Positions 24,327-32,713 of a stretch of 38,940 nt of DNA are shown here, in pieces; position 1 is the stretch's first letter, and every line of letters starts with the position of its first letter. The notes beneath the pieces are model-generated. The model saw nothing but the letters and a program-made list of their open reading frames with translations. It ran no database searches and had not been told where the DNA came from. Origin of the DNA: Actinomycetes bacterium (GTDB taxonomy: Bacteria; Actinomycetota; Acidimicrobiia; Acidimicrobiales; Bog-793); assembly GCA_021809425.1 (NCBI GenBank), contig JAKBAA010000029.1:1-38940 (forward strand), given 5' to 3'. A program made the translations under genes and the position numbers.

Positions 24327-27245
24327 TTGCCCAAGCCCCTCGTCATCGTGGAGTCCCCGTCCAAGGCGAAGACCATCGCGGGCTTCCTCGGCGACGACTA
24401 CCTCGTCGAGTCCTCGATCGGCCACATCCGTGACCTGCCGCGCTCGGCCGCCGAGATCCCGGCCGCCTACAAGGGCGAGCCGTGGGCCCGCCTCGGCGTC
24501 GACACCGACAACGGCTTCAAGCCGCTCTACGTGGTGTCGCGCGAGAAGCAGGACCAGGTCAAGCGGCTGCGCTCGCTCGTCCGCCAGGCGAGCGAGGTGT
24601 ACCTCGCGACCGACGAGGACCGCGAGGGCGAGTCGATCGCCTGGCACCTCCTCGAGGTGCTCTCGCCGCAGGTGCCGGTCAAGCGGATGGTCTTCCACGA
24701 GATCACCCGGCCGGCCATCGAGCAGGCCATCGCCCACCCCCGCGAGCTCGACCGGCGCCTCGTCGACGCCCAGGAGGCCCGGCGCATCCTCGACCGCCTG
24801 TACGGCTACGAGCTGTCGCCGGTGCTCTGGAAGAAGGTGATGCAGGGCCTGTCGGCCGGGCGGGTGCAGTCGGTTGCCACCCGCATCGTCGTCGAGCGCG
24901 AGCGGGAGCGGATGGCGTTCCGCTCCGCCGCCTGGTGGAGCCTCGCCGCCCACCTGCGCACCGACGCCGGCGAGCGCTTCCAGGCGACCCTGCAGCAGGC
25001 CGGCGGCCGGCGCGTCGCCGACGGCGGCGACTTCGGCCCGGACGGCCGCCTCCGGGACGGCGCGGCGAACGTGCTGCTCCTCGACGAGGCTGCCGCCGGC
25101 GGGCTCGCCGCGGCGCTCGAGCGGTCGACCCCGACCGTCAGCGCCCTCGACGAGCGCCCCTACCGGCGCTCGCCGGCCGCCCCGTTCATCACCTCGACGC
25201 TCCAGCAGGAGGCAGCCCGCAAGCTGCGCTTCAGCGCCCAGCGCACCATGCAGACGGCCCAGCGCCTGTACGAGCAGGGCCACATCACCTACATGCGCAC
25301 CGACTCGACCACCCTCTCCCAGACCGCCCTCGACGCCGCCCGCAGCCAGGCCCGCCAGCTGTTCGGGGACGACAACGTGACCGACCGGCCGCGCACCTAC
25401 GACCGCAAGGTGAAGAACGCCCAGGAGGCCCACGAGGCGATCCGGCCGGCCGGCGAGCGGTTCCGCACGCCCGACGAGGTCGGCCGGCAGCTGACCGGCG
25501 ACGAGCTCCGCCTGTACGAGCTCGTCTGGCAGCGCACCCTCGCCTCCCAGATGATCGACGCCACCGGGGTGACGGCCCGGGTGCGCGTCGAGGCGACCAC
25601 GACCGCCGACTCGGTGGCCGGCCCGGCCGGCGCCACCGTCGAGCTCGGCGCCAGCGGCACCGTCATCACCTCGCCCGGGTTCCTGCGCGTCTACCGGGAG
25701 GACACCGACGACGAGGACGCCCGCCCCGGCGACGTGCGGCTGCCGGCCCTGCGGGTCGGCGACACGCTCGGCCTCGACGAGATCGAGCGCGAGGAGCACG
25801 CCACCAAGCCCCCCGCCCGCTTCACCGAGGCGTCCCTCATCAAGCGCCTCGAGGAGCTCGGCGTCGGCCGGCCGTCGACCTACGCCAGCATCATGGGGAC
25901 CATCCAGGACCGCGGCTACGTGTGGCGCAAGGGCACCGCCCTCGTCCCCTCCTTCACCGCCTTCGCCGTGGTCGGCCTGCTCGAGCAGCACTTCCCGGCC
26001 CTCGTCGACTACGGGTTCACCGCCTCCATGGAGGACGACCTCGACGACATCGCCTCCGGCGAGGCCGAGGCGGCGCCATGGCTCACCCGGTTCTACTTCG
26101 GCGGCACCTCCCCGAACGCCGAGCACCGCCAGGCGAGCACCCACGACGGCGGTCCGCCGAGCGCCCAGGCCGCCGAGACCCGCGTCAGCCAGGGTGTCGA
26201 CGGCCGCCACGGCCTGAAGGAGGCCGTCTCCGAGCGCCTCGGCACCATCGACGCCCGCGAGGTCAACTCCATCCCGATCGGCGCCGACGACAACGGCGAG
26301 CTCGTCGTCGTCCGCGTCGGCCGCTACGGGCCGTACCTGCAGCGCGGCGACGAGCGCGCCTCGGTCCCCGACGACCTCGCCCCGGACGAGCTCACCATCG
26401 ACCGGGCGATCGAGCTGCTCACCGCCCCGGCCGGTGACCGGGTGCTCGGCACCGACCCGGACAGCAGCCTCCCCGTCCTCGCCCGTGCCGGCCGGTTCGG
26501 CCCCTACGTCCAGCTCGGCGAGGCCGAGCCCGGTGGCGAGCGGCCCCGCACGGCGTCGCTCTTCAAGTCGATGACCCTCGACGCCCTCTCCCTCGACGAC
26601 GCCCTCCGCCTGCTCCAGCTGCCCCGCCTCGTCGGCGCCGACCCGGCCACCGGCGAGGAGGTCGTCGCCCGCAACGGCCGCTACGGGCCGTACCTGCAGC
26701 GCGGCAGCGACTCCCGCAGCCTCGACGCCGAGGAGCAGCTGCTCACCATCACCCTCGACGAGGCGCTCGCCCGGCTTGCCCAGCCGAAGGAGCGCCGCTT
26801 CGGCCGGGCCGCTGCCGCCCCTGCGGTCGAGGTCGGCACCGACCCTGCCACCGGGGCCAAGATCCTGCTGCGCGAGGGCCGCTTCGGCCCGTACGTCACC
26901 GACGGCACCGTCAACGCCTCGCTGCGCAAGGGCGACGACGCCAGCCAGCTCACCGTGGAGCGCGCTGCCGAGCTGCTCGCCGACAAGCGCGCCGCCGGCC
27001 CGAGCACCCGGGGACGCGGCGCCAAGAAGGCTCCTGCCAAGAAGGCGGCTGCCAAGAAGGCGGGGGCTGCGAAGGCGGGGGCTGCGAAGGCACCGGCGAA
27101 GAAGGCGGCTGCCAAGAAGGCACCGGCGAAGAAGGCGGCTGCGACGAAGGCGGGGGCCACGAAGGCGGGGGCGAAGGCCCCGGCGAGGAGGGCCGTCACG
27201 GCGGCCCCGGCCGGTCCGGCAGACGGTGAGGGCGACGACGCCTGA
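24327..27245 (+). CDS. topA: DNA topoisomerase I (type IA)
   Basis: A 972-residue enzyme that relaxes negative supercoils by transient single-strand cleavage. The TOPRIM domain shows VESPSKAKT (Glu9) and ATDEDREGE (Asp96, Asp98). Tyr322 in TYMRTDSTTLS is the catalytic tyrosine. The C-terminal half has several GRYGPYLQ/GRFGPYV-type repeats instead of zinc fingers, then about 65 residues of Lys/Ala/Pro repeats (AKKAPAKKAAAKKAG and variants), the histone-like tail of actinobacterial TopA that improves processivity. The TTG at 24327 is the start: it precedes MPKPLVIVESPSK and follows GAAGGTGG. It is 19 bases upstream of tmk. Confidence 0.97.
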   Translation: MPKPLVIVESPSKAKTIAGFLGDDYLVESSIGHIRDLPRSAAEIPAAYKGEPWARLGVDTDNGFKPLYVVSREKQDQVKRLRSLVRQASEVYLATDEDREGESIAWHLLEVLSPQVPVKRMVFHEITRPAIEQAIAHPRELDRRLVDAQEARRILDRLYGYELSPVLWKKVMQGLSAGRVQSVATRIVVERERERMAFRSAAWWSLAAHLRTDAGERFQATLQQAGGRRVADGGDFGPDGRLRDGAANVLLLDEAAAGGLAAALERSTPTVSALDERPYRRSPAAPFITSTLQQEAARKLRFSAQRTMQTAQRLYEQGHITYMRTDSTTLSQTALDAARSQARQLFGDDNVTDRPRTYDRKVKNAQEAHEAIRPAGERFRTPDEVGRQLTGDELRLYELVWQRTLASQMIDATGVTARVRVEATTTADSVAGPAGATVELGASGTVITSPGFLRVYREDTDDEDARPGDVRLPALRVGDTLGLDEIEREEHATKPPARFTEASLIKRLEELGVGRPSTYASIMGTIQDRGYVWRKGTALVPSFTAFAVVGLLEQHFPALVDYGFTASMEDDLDDIASGEAEAAPWLTRFYFGGTSPNAEHRQASTHDGGPPSAQAAETRVSQGVDGRHGLKEAVSERLGTIDAREVNSIPIGADDNGELVVVRVGRYGPYLQRGDERASVPDDLAPDELTIDRAIELLTAPAGDRVLGTDPDSSLPVLARAGRFGPYVQLGEAEPGGERPRTASLFKSMTLDALSLDDALRLLQLPRLVGADPATGEEVVARNGRYGPYLQRGSDSRSLDAEEQLLTITLDEALARLAQPKERRFGRAAAAPAVEVGTDPATGAKILLREGRFGPYVTDGTVNASLRKGDDASQLTVERAAELLADKRAAGPSTRGRGAKKAPAKKAAAKKAGAAKAGAAKAPAKKAAAKKAPAKKAAATKAGATKAGAKAPARRAVTAAPAGPADGEGDDA

Positions 27246-27250
27246 CGGCC

Positions 27251-27256
27251 TAGCCT
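27251..27256 (+). promoter_or_regulatory. -10 element before tmk
   Basis: TAGCCT ends eight bases before the tmk ATG, and no ribosome site is visible, so a leaderless or near-leaderless tmk transcript is possible in addition to read-through from topA. Confidence 0.35.
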
Positions 27257-27264
27257 GCGCAGCG

Positions 27265-27903
27265 ATGGGGCAGCGCGGGCGGTTCGTGGTGCTGGAGGGC
27301 GGGGAGGGGTCGGGCAAGTCCACCCAGGCCCGCCGCCTGGCCGACCGGCTGGGGGCCCGCTGCACCCGGGAGCCCGGTGGCACCACCCTCGGCGAGCAGA
27401 TCCGCCAGATCGTCCTCGCCCGGCGCCCCGAGCCGGTGACGGCCCGCGCCGAGCTGCTCCTCATGACGGCCGCCCGCGCCCAGCACGTCACCGAGGTGCT
27501 CCGCCCGGCGCTCGCCGCCGGGGAGGACGTCGTGAGCGACCGCTACGCCGGCTCGACGCTCGCCTACCAGGCCTACGGGCGCGGCCTGCCGCTCGACGAG
27601 GTCGAGGCGGCCTGCCGGGTCGCCGCCGACGGCCTCGAGCCCGACCTGGTGGTGCTCCTCGACCTCCCCGTCGAGGTCGCCGCCCGGCGCCTCGCCGGAG
27701 GTCCCGACCGGATCGAGGCGGCCGGGCCGGCCTTCCACGAGCGGGTCCGCAACGGCTTCCTGGAGCTCGCCGCTGCGGACCGCGACCGGTGGGTGGTGCT
27801 CGACGGGACGGCACCGGTCGAGGCGCTCGCCGGCCAGATCGCCGGGCTCGTCGCGGACCGGCTCGGTCGCCGACCGGTCGAGCCGGTCCGGCGGGCACGA
27901 TGA
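27265..27903 (+). CDS. tmk: Thymidylate kinase
   Basis: A 212-residue dTMP kinase, making dTDP for DNA synthesis. The P-loop EGGEGSGKST is at residues 11-20, CTREPGGTTLGEQIR is the DRX-type/dTMP site, VVSDRYAGSTLAYQAYGRG carries the DR(Y) motif, and VVLLDLPVEVAARRL follows. Length is standard. The ATG at 27265 is 19 bases past the topA stop; its own stop overlaps the holB start (ATGA), the usual tmk-holB coupling. Confidence 0.96.
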   Translation: MGQRGRFVVLEGGEGSGKSTQARRLADRLGARCTREPGGTTLGEQIRQIVLARRPEPVTARAELLLMTAARAQHVTEVLRPALAAGEDVVSDRYAGSTLAYQAYGRGLPLDEVEAACRVAADGLEPDLVVLLDLPVEVAARRLAGGPDRIEAAGPAFHERVRNGFLELAAADRDRWVVLDGTAPVEALAGQIAGLVADRLGRRPVEPVRRAR

Positions 27904-28955
27904 GCGGGGAGGTCCTCGACGGCATCGTCGGCCAGGACCCGGCGCGCCGCCAGCTGGCCGCCGCCCTCGCCGACCCGGTCCATGCCTACCTGTTCCTCGG
28001 CCCCCCCGGGGCCGGGCAGCGGGAGGCGGCCGTCCGCTTCGCCGCCGCCCTGCTCTGCCCGAACGGCGGGTGCGGCACCTGCGCCAGCTGCACCGAGACG
28101 CTCGCCGGCCGGCACCCCGACTGCACCCTCGTGGAGCGCCGTGGCGCTGCCATCCCGGTGGACGACGCCCGCGAGGTCCGCCAGCTCGCCCAGCGCACGC
28201 CGCGGTCGGCCCGCCGCCAGGTGGTGGTGCTGGCCGACTTCCACCTCGTCGACGAGGCGGCCCCGGCGCTGCTCAAGACGATCGAAGAGCCGCCCCCCTC
28301 CACCGTCTTCCTGGTCCTCGCCGACGCCCTCGGTCCGGGCCTGGTCACGATCGCCAGCCGCTGCGTGCGCGTCCCGTTCCACGCCTACGCCGACGACGAC
28401 CTGACCGCCCTCCTCGTCGCCGACGGCGTCGACCTCACCCTTGCCGGCGAGGCCGCCGCCGCAGCCGGTGGCCGGCTCGACCGGGCCCGCCTGCTCGCCC
28501 GCGACCCGGGCTTCGCCGCCCGCCTCGCCCGCTGGCAGACCCTCCCCGACCGGCTCGACGGGACCGGCGCCACCGTCGCCGTGCTCGCCGGCGAGCTCGC
28601 CGAGGCGTGCGACGAGCCGGTCGCCGTCGTCAAGGCGGCGCAGGCCGACGAGCTGGCCGCCCTCGAGGAGCTGGCCCGACGCTCCGGCGAGCGCGCCGTC
28701 CCGGGGCGCCAGGCGGTCGACGACCGCCACCGGCGCGAGCAGCGCCGGGTCCGCACCGACGAGCTCCGTGCCGGGCTCGCCGCCCTCGCCGCCGCCTACC
28801 GCGCCCGCCTCGCCGCCCCCGTCCCGCCCGCCGAGCTGGCCCGCCTGCTCGCCTGCTGCGAGGCCATCGACGAGGCCGGGGCGGCGCTCGTCCGCAACCC
28901 CAACGAGGCGCTTCTCCTCCAGTCGCTCCTCCTCCGGCTCGACCCCGCCGGCTGA
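27900..28955 (+). CDS. holB: DNA polymerase III subunit delta'
   Basis: A 351-residue clamp-loader subunit of the AAA+ family. The nucleotide site is degenerate (GPPGAGQ at 34-40, with Gln in place of the Walker lysine), as expected for delta', which does not need ATP hydrolysis. A zinc module is formed by Cys53, Cys58, Cys61 and Cys64. FHLVDEAAPALLKTIEEPPPSTVF (in which the SRC-motif-bearing ITIASRC segment follows) is diagnostic. The ATG at 27900 overlaps the tmk stop. It helps load the sliding clamp onto DNA. Confidence 0.93.
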   Translation: MSGEVLDGIVGQDPARRQLAAALADPVHAYLFLGPPGAGQREAAVRFAAALLCPNGGCGTCASCTETLAGRHPDCTLVERRGAAIPVDDAREVRQLAQRTPRSARRQVVVLADFHLVDEAAPALLKTIEEPPPSTVFLVLADALGPGLVTIASRCVRVPFHAYADDDLTALLVADGVDLTLAGEAAAAAGGRLDRARLLARDPGFAARLARWQTLPDRLDGTGATVAVLAGELAEACDEPVAVVKAAQADELAALEELARRSGERAVPGRQAVDDRHRREQRRVRTDELRAGLAALAAAYRARLAAPVPPAELARLLACCEAIDEAGAALVRNPNEALLLQSLLLRLDPAG

Positions 28956-29025
28956 CCCCACCGGCTGGCCCCCGCGCCGGCTGACGCCGCGCCGGCTGGC
29001 CACGCGGGCGAGCCGGCCGGCTGGC

Positions 29026-29058
29026 TATCATCCGGCAGCCGTTCGCCCCAACAGGAGG
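29026..29058 (+). promoter_or_regulatory. -10 element and strong ribosome site of the NCS1 gene
   Basis: TATCAT (29026-29031) is a good -10. AGGAGG (29053-29058) lies eight bases before the GTG at 29067 and eleven before the ATG at 29070. No clear -35 is seen in the GC-rich sequence upstream. Confidence 0.5.
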
Positions 29059-29066
29059 GTCTGCCC

Positions 29067-30524
29067 GTGATGACCGCCGAGCCGGTCGACGTCGCCAACG
29101 AGGAAGCCTTCCGCCTCGAGCGTCACGGCATCGACCACGTACCCGAGGGCGAGCGGTGGGCCCGCCCCTCCAGCCTGTTCGGCATGTGGTCGGGCGCCAT
29201 CGTCAACTTCGAGACGCTCGTCTACGGCGCCGTCCTCATGAGCTTCGGCGTCACCTTCCCCCAGGCCGTCGTCATCATCGTGGTCGGCAACCTCAGCTAC
29301 CTCCTGCTCGGCCTCACCAGCCTCCAGGGCCCCGGTGCCGGCACCACCACCTTCGTCATCAACCGGGCTGCCTACGGCCCGAACGGCGGCCGGCTCATCG
29401 CCCTGTTCAACTGGCTCACCCAGGTCGGCTTCGAGACCGAGGGCATCTTCATCATCGTCCTCATCGGGGAGGCCCTGGCCTTGAAGGCCGGCGTGCACGC
29501 CGGGACGGGGCTCAAGGTCCTCTTCATCCTCGGGGCCGCCGCCATCCAGCTCGTCCTGCCCCTCCTCGGCCACGCCACCATCGTGAAGACGCTCCGGGTC
29601 CTGCTCGTCCCCTTCGTCGTCCTGTTCGTCATCATGGCCGTCCTCACCGTCGGCAAGGTCCACGTCGGCAGCTTCTCCCACGGTGCCAGCTGGCAGGTCT
29701 TCCTCCAGGGGGTCGCCTTCGTCATCGTCACCTCCGGCCTCGGCTGGACCGAGAACGGCAACGACTACTCCCGTTACCTGCCGCCGGACACCCCGAAGGG
29801 CAAGATCGTCGGCTACGTGGCCTCCGCTACCGCCATCCCGTCCATCCTCCTCATGGTCCTCGGGGCTGCCGTCGCCACCTACGTGCCGAACGCCGGGGCC
29901 AACTCGGGCGTCACCAACTTCCCGCACGCCTTCTCGAGCTGGTTCGTCATCCCCTTCTTCATCGTGGCCATCCTCCAGGTCTTCGCCATCAACAGCCTCG
30001 ACCTCTACTCGTCCGGGGTCACCCTCCAGGCGATCGGCCTCCGCCTGAAGCGCTGGCAGACCGTCATCGTCGACACCGTCATCTGCTGCGGCCTCACCGC
30101 CTACGGCGTGTTCGACTCGTCCTTCAACACCCTCCTCACCGACTTCGTCGACTCGGTGATCATCTGGATCGCCCCCTGGACGGCCATCTTCCTCGTCGAC
30201 TGGGCTCTCCGCCGGTTCCACTACGTGCCCGGCGAGCTCCAGCGGACCCGTGACGGCATCTACTGGCGCAACGGCGGCGTCCACTGGCCGGCGATCGTCG
30301 CCCAGGTGGTCGGCAGCTTCATGACCTGGACCGTCCTCGTCGCCCCCTACGGCAGCGGCTGGATCTCCTCCCTCACCGGCTCGGGCTTCGGGGCCGCCGA
30401 CTTCAGCGTCTACATGGGCCTCGGCGTCGGCGGGCTCACCTACCTCGCCCTCGCCTGGCGCTCGGTGCGCCGCGAGGCCGACCTCCAGGACCGGCTGCTC
30501 GCCGGCGACCGCTCGGCCGCCTAG
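29067..30524 (+). CDS. NCS1-family nucleobase/allantoin permease
   Basis: A 485-residue membrane protein of the nucleobase:cation symporter-1 family (cytosine, purine, hydantoin or allantoin uptake). N-terminal RLERHGIDHVPEGERW is typical, followed by about twelve hydrophobic segments, the GPGAGTTTFVINRAAYGPNGG loop and the GLGWTENGNDYSRYLPPDT segment diagnostic of the cytosine/purine permease branch. GTG ATG at 29067/29070 gives two possible starts; the GTG has the better ribosome-site spacing. It is monocistronic, between holB and the convergent dcd. Exact substrate unknown. Confidence 0.9.
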   Translation: MMTAEPVDVANEEAFRLERHGIDHVPEGERWARPSSLFGMWSGAIVNFETLVYGAVLMSFGVTFPQAVVIIVVGNLSYLLLGLTSLQGPGAGTTTFVINRAAYGPNGGRLIALFNWLTQVGFETEGIFIIVLIGEALALKAGVHAGTGLKVLFILGAAAIQLVLPLLGHATIVKTLRVLLVPFVVLFVIMAVLTVGKVHVGSFSHGASWQVFLQGVAFVIVTSGLGWTENGNDYSRYLPPDTPKGKIVGYVASATAIPSILLMVLGAAVATYVPNAGANSGVTNFPHAFSSWFVIPFFIVAILQVFAINSLDLYSSGVTLQAIGLRLKRWQTVIVDTVICCGLTAYGVFDSSFNTLLTDFVDSVIIWIAPWTAIFLVDWALRRFHYVPGELQRTRDGIYWRNGGVHWPAIVAQVVGSFMTWTVLVAPYGSGWISSLTGSGFGAADFSVYMGLGVGGLTYLALAWRSVRREADLQDRLLAGDRSAA

Positions 30525-30545
30525 ACGAGCCCGCCGACAGGGTCG

Positions 30546-30644
30546 GCGCACGGCGCCACCGGCGCCAGACGGCCACGACAGCGCACGGCGCCACGGCGAC
30601 GGCGGGCGTCCGCCAGTCGGGGCTGGGCCGGGCCGGGCCGGGCC
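30546..30644. repeat. Short repeats between convergent genes
   Basis: GCGCACGGCGCCAC occurs at 30546-30559 and 30581-30594. GGGCC is repeated four times head to tail at 30625-30644. This 128-base gap between the NCS1 and dcd stops probably serves transcription termination, but no classical T-tailed hairpin is visible. Confidence 0.5.
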
Positions 30645-30652
30645 CTCCGCCC

Positions 30653-31246
30653 CTACAGGGCTTGGGGCGTCCCCCCGTCGCGCGGGCGGAAGTTCTCGAA
30701 GTACCGGCTCGGCGTCGGGCCACGCTGGTTCTGGTACTTCGACCCGAGCGACGACGACCCGTACGGCCGGTCGGCCGCCGTCGTCATCCGAAGGAAGCTG
30801 ATCTGGCCGATCTTCATGCCCGGGTACACCGTGATCGGCAGGTTGGCCACGTTGGACAGCTCCAGCGTCAGGTACCCGTCGAACCCCGGATCGACGAACC
30901 CGGCGGTCGAGTGGATGAGCAGCCCCAGCCGGCCCAGGCTCGACTTCCCTTCCAGCCGTCCCACCAGGTCGTCCGGCAGCCCGATCCGCTCGGCCGTCGC
31001 CCCGAGCACGAACTCGCCCGGGTGCAGGATGAGGGCGTCGTCCTCGCGCACCTCGATCAGCTCCGCCAGCTCCTCCTGGTCCTCTTTCACGTCGATCACC
31101 GGCTGGCTGTGGTTCCGGAACACCCGGAAGTACCGGTCGACGTGCAGGTCGACCGACGACGGCTGGATGCACCCGTCGCCCAGCGGCTCGATGACGATGC
31201 GGCCGGCGTCCAGCGCCTCTCGGATGGATCGGTCGGACAGGATCAT
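30653..31246 (-). CDS. dcd: dCTP deaminase (probably bifunctional, dUMP-forming)
   Basis: A 197-residue trimeric enzyme of the dUTPase superfamily that deaminates dCTP; actinobacterial homologues also hydrolyse the dUTP product to dUMP. The [12 protein letters not shown] start, [40 protein letters not shown] (catalytic region) and IGQISF segments are conserved. The C-terminal [18 protein letters not shown] tail closes the active site. A TATCGT hexamer (31263-31258) eleven bases upstream of the ATG is a likely -10. Confidence 0.95.
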   Translation of the reverse strand: MILSDRSIREALDAGRIVIEPLGDGCIQPSSVDLHVDRYFRVFRNHSQPVIDVKEDQEELAELIEVREDDALILHPGEFVLGATAERIGLPDDLVGRLEGKSSLGRLGLLIHSTAGFVDPGFDGYLTLELSNVANLPITVYPGMKIGQISFLRMTTAADRPYGSSSLGSKYQNQRGPTPSRYFENFRPRDGGTPQAL

Positions 31247-31314
31247 GGTCGGCTCGCACGATACAGTGGAACGGCCGCCGGCCGCGGCGCCCTTCGGGGC
31301 AAGCGGTTGGGCAC

Positions 31315-31385
31315 GCGGGCGTAGTTCAGCGGCAGAACATCAGCTTCCCAAGCTGAGAACGCGGGTTCGATTCCCGTCGCCCGCT
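31315..31385 (+). tRNA. tRNA-Gly (anticodon CCC)
   Basis: A full cloverleaf can be drawn by hand. The acceptor stem GCGGGCG/CGCCCGC (31315-31321 with 31378-31384) is perfect, with discriminator T at 31385. The D-stem is GTTC/GAAC. The anticodon stem TCAGC/GCTGA holds the loop TTCCCAA, giving CCC at 31347-31349, which reads GGG glycine codons. The T-stem GCGGG/CCCGT has loop TTCGATT. CCA is not encoded. It stands beside a degenerate integrase, so it probably served as an attachment site. Confidence 0.95.
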
Positions 31386-31412
31386 CTCTCCTGAGACGTT
31401 AGTTTCCCCTGG

Positions 31413-31449
31413 TCAGGTCCCAAATTTCGGTTGACCGCCAGTGACCTGA
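31413..31449. repeat. Inverted repeat just downstream of tRNA-Gly
   Basis: TCAGGTC (31413-31419) and GACCTGA (31443-31449) are perfect inverted copies around a relatively AT-rich 23-base centre (including AAATTT). It could be the tRNA transcript's terminator stem or an arm/operator site left by the integrative element; no T-run supports the former strongly. Nothing else is recognisable in 31386-31550. Confidence 0.4.
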
Positions 31450-31550
31450 TGCGCCGCTCGGACCCTCGATCACGCGCCCGTTCGCGCCCGGATCGCGCCC
31501 GGCCTGTCGCCCCTCGGGCCGGGGCGCTCGCCGCCCTGCCGATGGCGTCC

Positions 31551-31778
31551 TCAGGCGGGACGCTGGAGCTCGTGCTCGACGGCGCGGCGGATCCAGGAGG
31601 ACACCGAGCGGTCATCGGCGGCCGCCCGACGCCGGATCTCCTCGACGAGCTCGGGCGGGAGCCGCACCGGGATCGCCTCGCGCAGCCGACGTCGCCGCGG
31701 GGGGCCCTGTGGCTCCTGGTTCTCCGGCCGGGCGTAGTACTCGTGCTCCTCGTCCGGCGTCATCTGAGGCTCGGTCAT
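31551..31778 (-). CDS. Ribbon-helix-helix (CopG-type) antitoxin-like protein
   Basis: A 75-residue protein whose C-terminal half, REAIPVRLPPELVEEIRRRA then DDRSVSSWIRRAVEHEL, is a ribbon-helix-helix DNA-binding fold (beta strand with two helices). The acidic, Tyr-rich N-terminus could bind a partner. I chose the ATG at 31778 because it overlaps the TGA of a small upstream reading frame (ATGA) and follows GGAGGG. It lies in the integrative-element scar between tRNA-Gly and the integrase remnant. A type II antitoxin role is inference, as the partner is not recognisable. Confidence 0.65.
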   Translation of the reverse strand: MTEPQMTPDEEHEYYARPENQEPQGPPRRRRLREAIPVRLPPELVEEIRRRAAADDRSVSSWIRRAVEHELQRPA

Positions 31779-31929
31779 CGGTCCCTCCGGTAGTGCGCTG
31801 CCAGCTCGGCGCTCGCCTCGTAGCAGCCGATCGGTCGGCATCGACGAGGGTCACCATCACCAGACGGCGCGAGCGCACCATCAGCACCCGACCGGCCACC
31901 TCCGCGCACATCACCTCTTGGACCGTCAT
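31775..31929 (-). pseudogene. Frameshifted small partner gene of the antitoxin-like gene
   Basis: The ATG at 31929 has GGGGAGGG directly upstream and encodes MTVQEVMCAEVAGRVLMVRS then RRLVMVTLVDADR. Near 31830 a shift of one base would continue as PIGCYEASAELAAHYRRDR, ending in a TGA that overlaps the antitoxin-like start. The intact product would be about 52 residues. I do not recognise the family. The break may be a real mutation or a sequencing error; read as is, the first frame runs on antisense to the next gene. Confidence 0.4.
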
Positions 31930-32640
31930 GCCCTCCCCGACCTCGGCGACGCGACGCTGGCCGCGCTGACGCCGTCCAAGGTGCGCGGCTGGCACGCCGC
32001 GCTCGCTCAGGCACACCCGAGCACTGCCGCCAAGGCTTACCGCCTGCTGGCAAGCATCCTGCCGACCGCGGTCACCGACGGCCTGCTGCTCAACTCCCCC
32101 TGCAAGGTGAAGGGTGCCGGCACGGAGCGAGCGCCCGAGCGTCCCGTCGCCACCGTGGCCGAGGTCGAAGCCTGGCGGCCGCCCTTCCCGAGCGCTTCCG
32201 GCTCGTCGTGCTCCTCGCCGCGTGGTGCCAGCTCCGGCGGGGCGAGCTGCTCGGCCTGCGTCGCCGAGACGTCGACCTTCTTCGTGGAACGATCTCGGTC
32301 GAGCAGAGCAGGACCTTCACCCGGGACGGTCGCTCCCTCGTCAAGGAGCCGAAGAGCACCGCAGGACGGCGCACGATCGCCGTGCCGACGCACGTGCTTC
32401 CCGCCCTCGCCGATCACCTGGCACGCTTCACCGCCTCCGAGCCGGCCACGCCTCGCCGGACGCCGCCCTGCGCTACCAGCACGCCACGAAGGACCGCGAC
32501 AGGGTGCTCGCCGATGCGCTGACGAAGCTCGCCACGACCGCGCCCGTCGTCGCGATCACGCCTGCCGCTGCCGCCAGCTCGCGCCCAGCTCGCGCCCAGA
32601 TCGCGCCCACGGCTCCGCATAGCCGGGTGAGTGCCCACGA
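31930..32640 (+). pseudogene. Degenerate tyrosine recombinase (phage-type integrase)
   Basis: Pieces of an integrase are spread over all three forward frames. The core-binding domain (LPDLGDATLAALTPSKVRGW to VATVAEVEA) is read from 31930 to about 32171. A one-base deletion there shifts to LAAALPERFRLVVLLAAWC and then LRRGELLGLRRRDVDLL, which carries the first catalytic arginine box, up to ARFTASEP near 32443. A second junction moves to AGHASPDAALRYQHATKDRD, the C-terminal GH and tyrosine-proximal region. The HxxR box between these pieces is missing, so there is a deletion of several dozen residues. The N-terminus is also absent. The gene is non-functional and marks an old element at tRNA-Gly. 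Confidence 0.8.
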
Positions 32641-32713
32641 ATTCGGCCTCTCAGCAGGGACGCTATGGCGCCCGAGCCCTCGATGCCGGCGCCGCACGAG
32701 CGCTCCTGCCCCG

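Noticed and set aside
24294-27491. A 1065-codon open frame on the minus strand opposite topA and tmk
   Set aside because: It is a shadow of the GC-rich codon pattern of topA; the forward strand has full catalytic motifs and the reverse product is Gly/Ala/Val/Asp-rich with no recognisable domain.
31340-31615. A minus-strand ORF ending in GDGNRTRVLSLGS
   Set aside because: This is the familiar false protein produced by translating a tRNA gene backwards.
32578-32610. Three near-copies of CTCGCGCCCAG in the integrase remnant
   Set aside because: Too short and degenerate to be attachment repeats; they do not match the tRNA-Gly 3' end.
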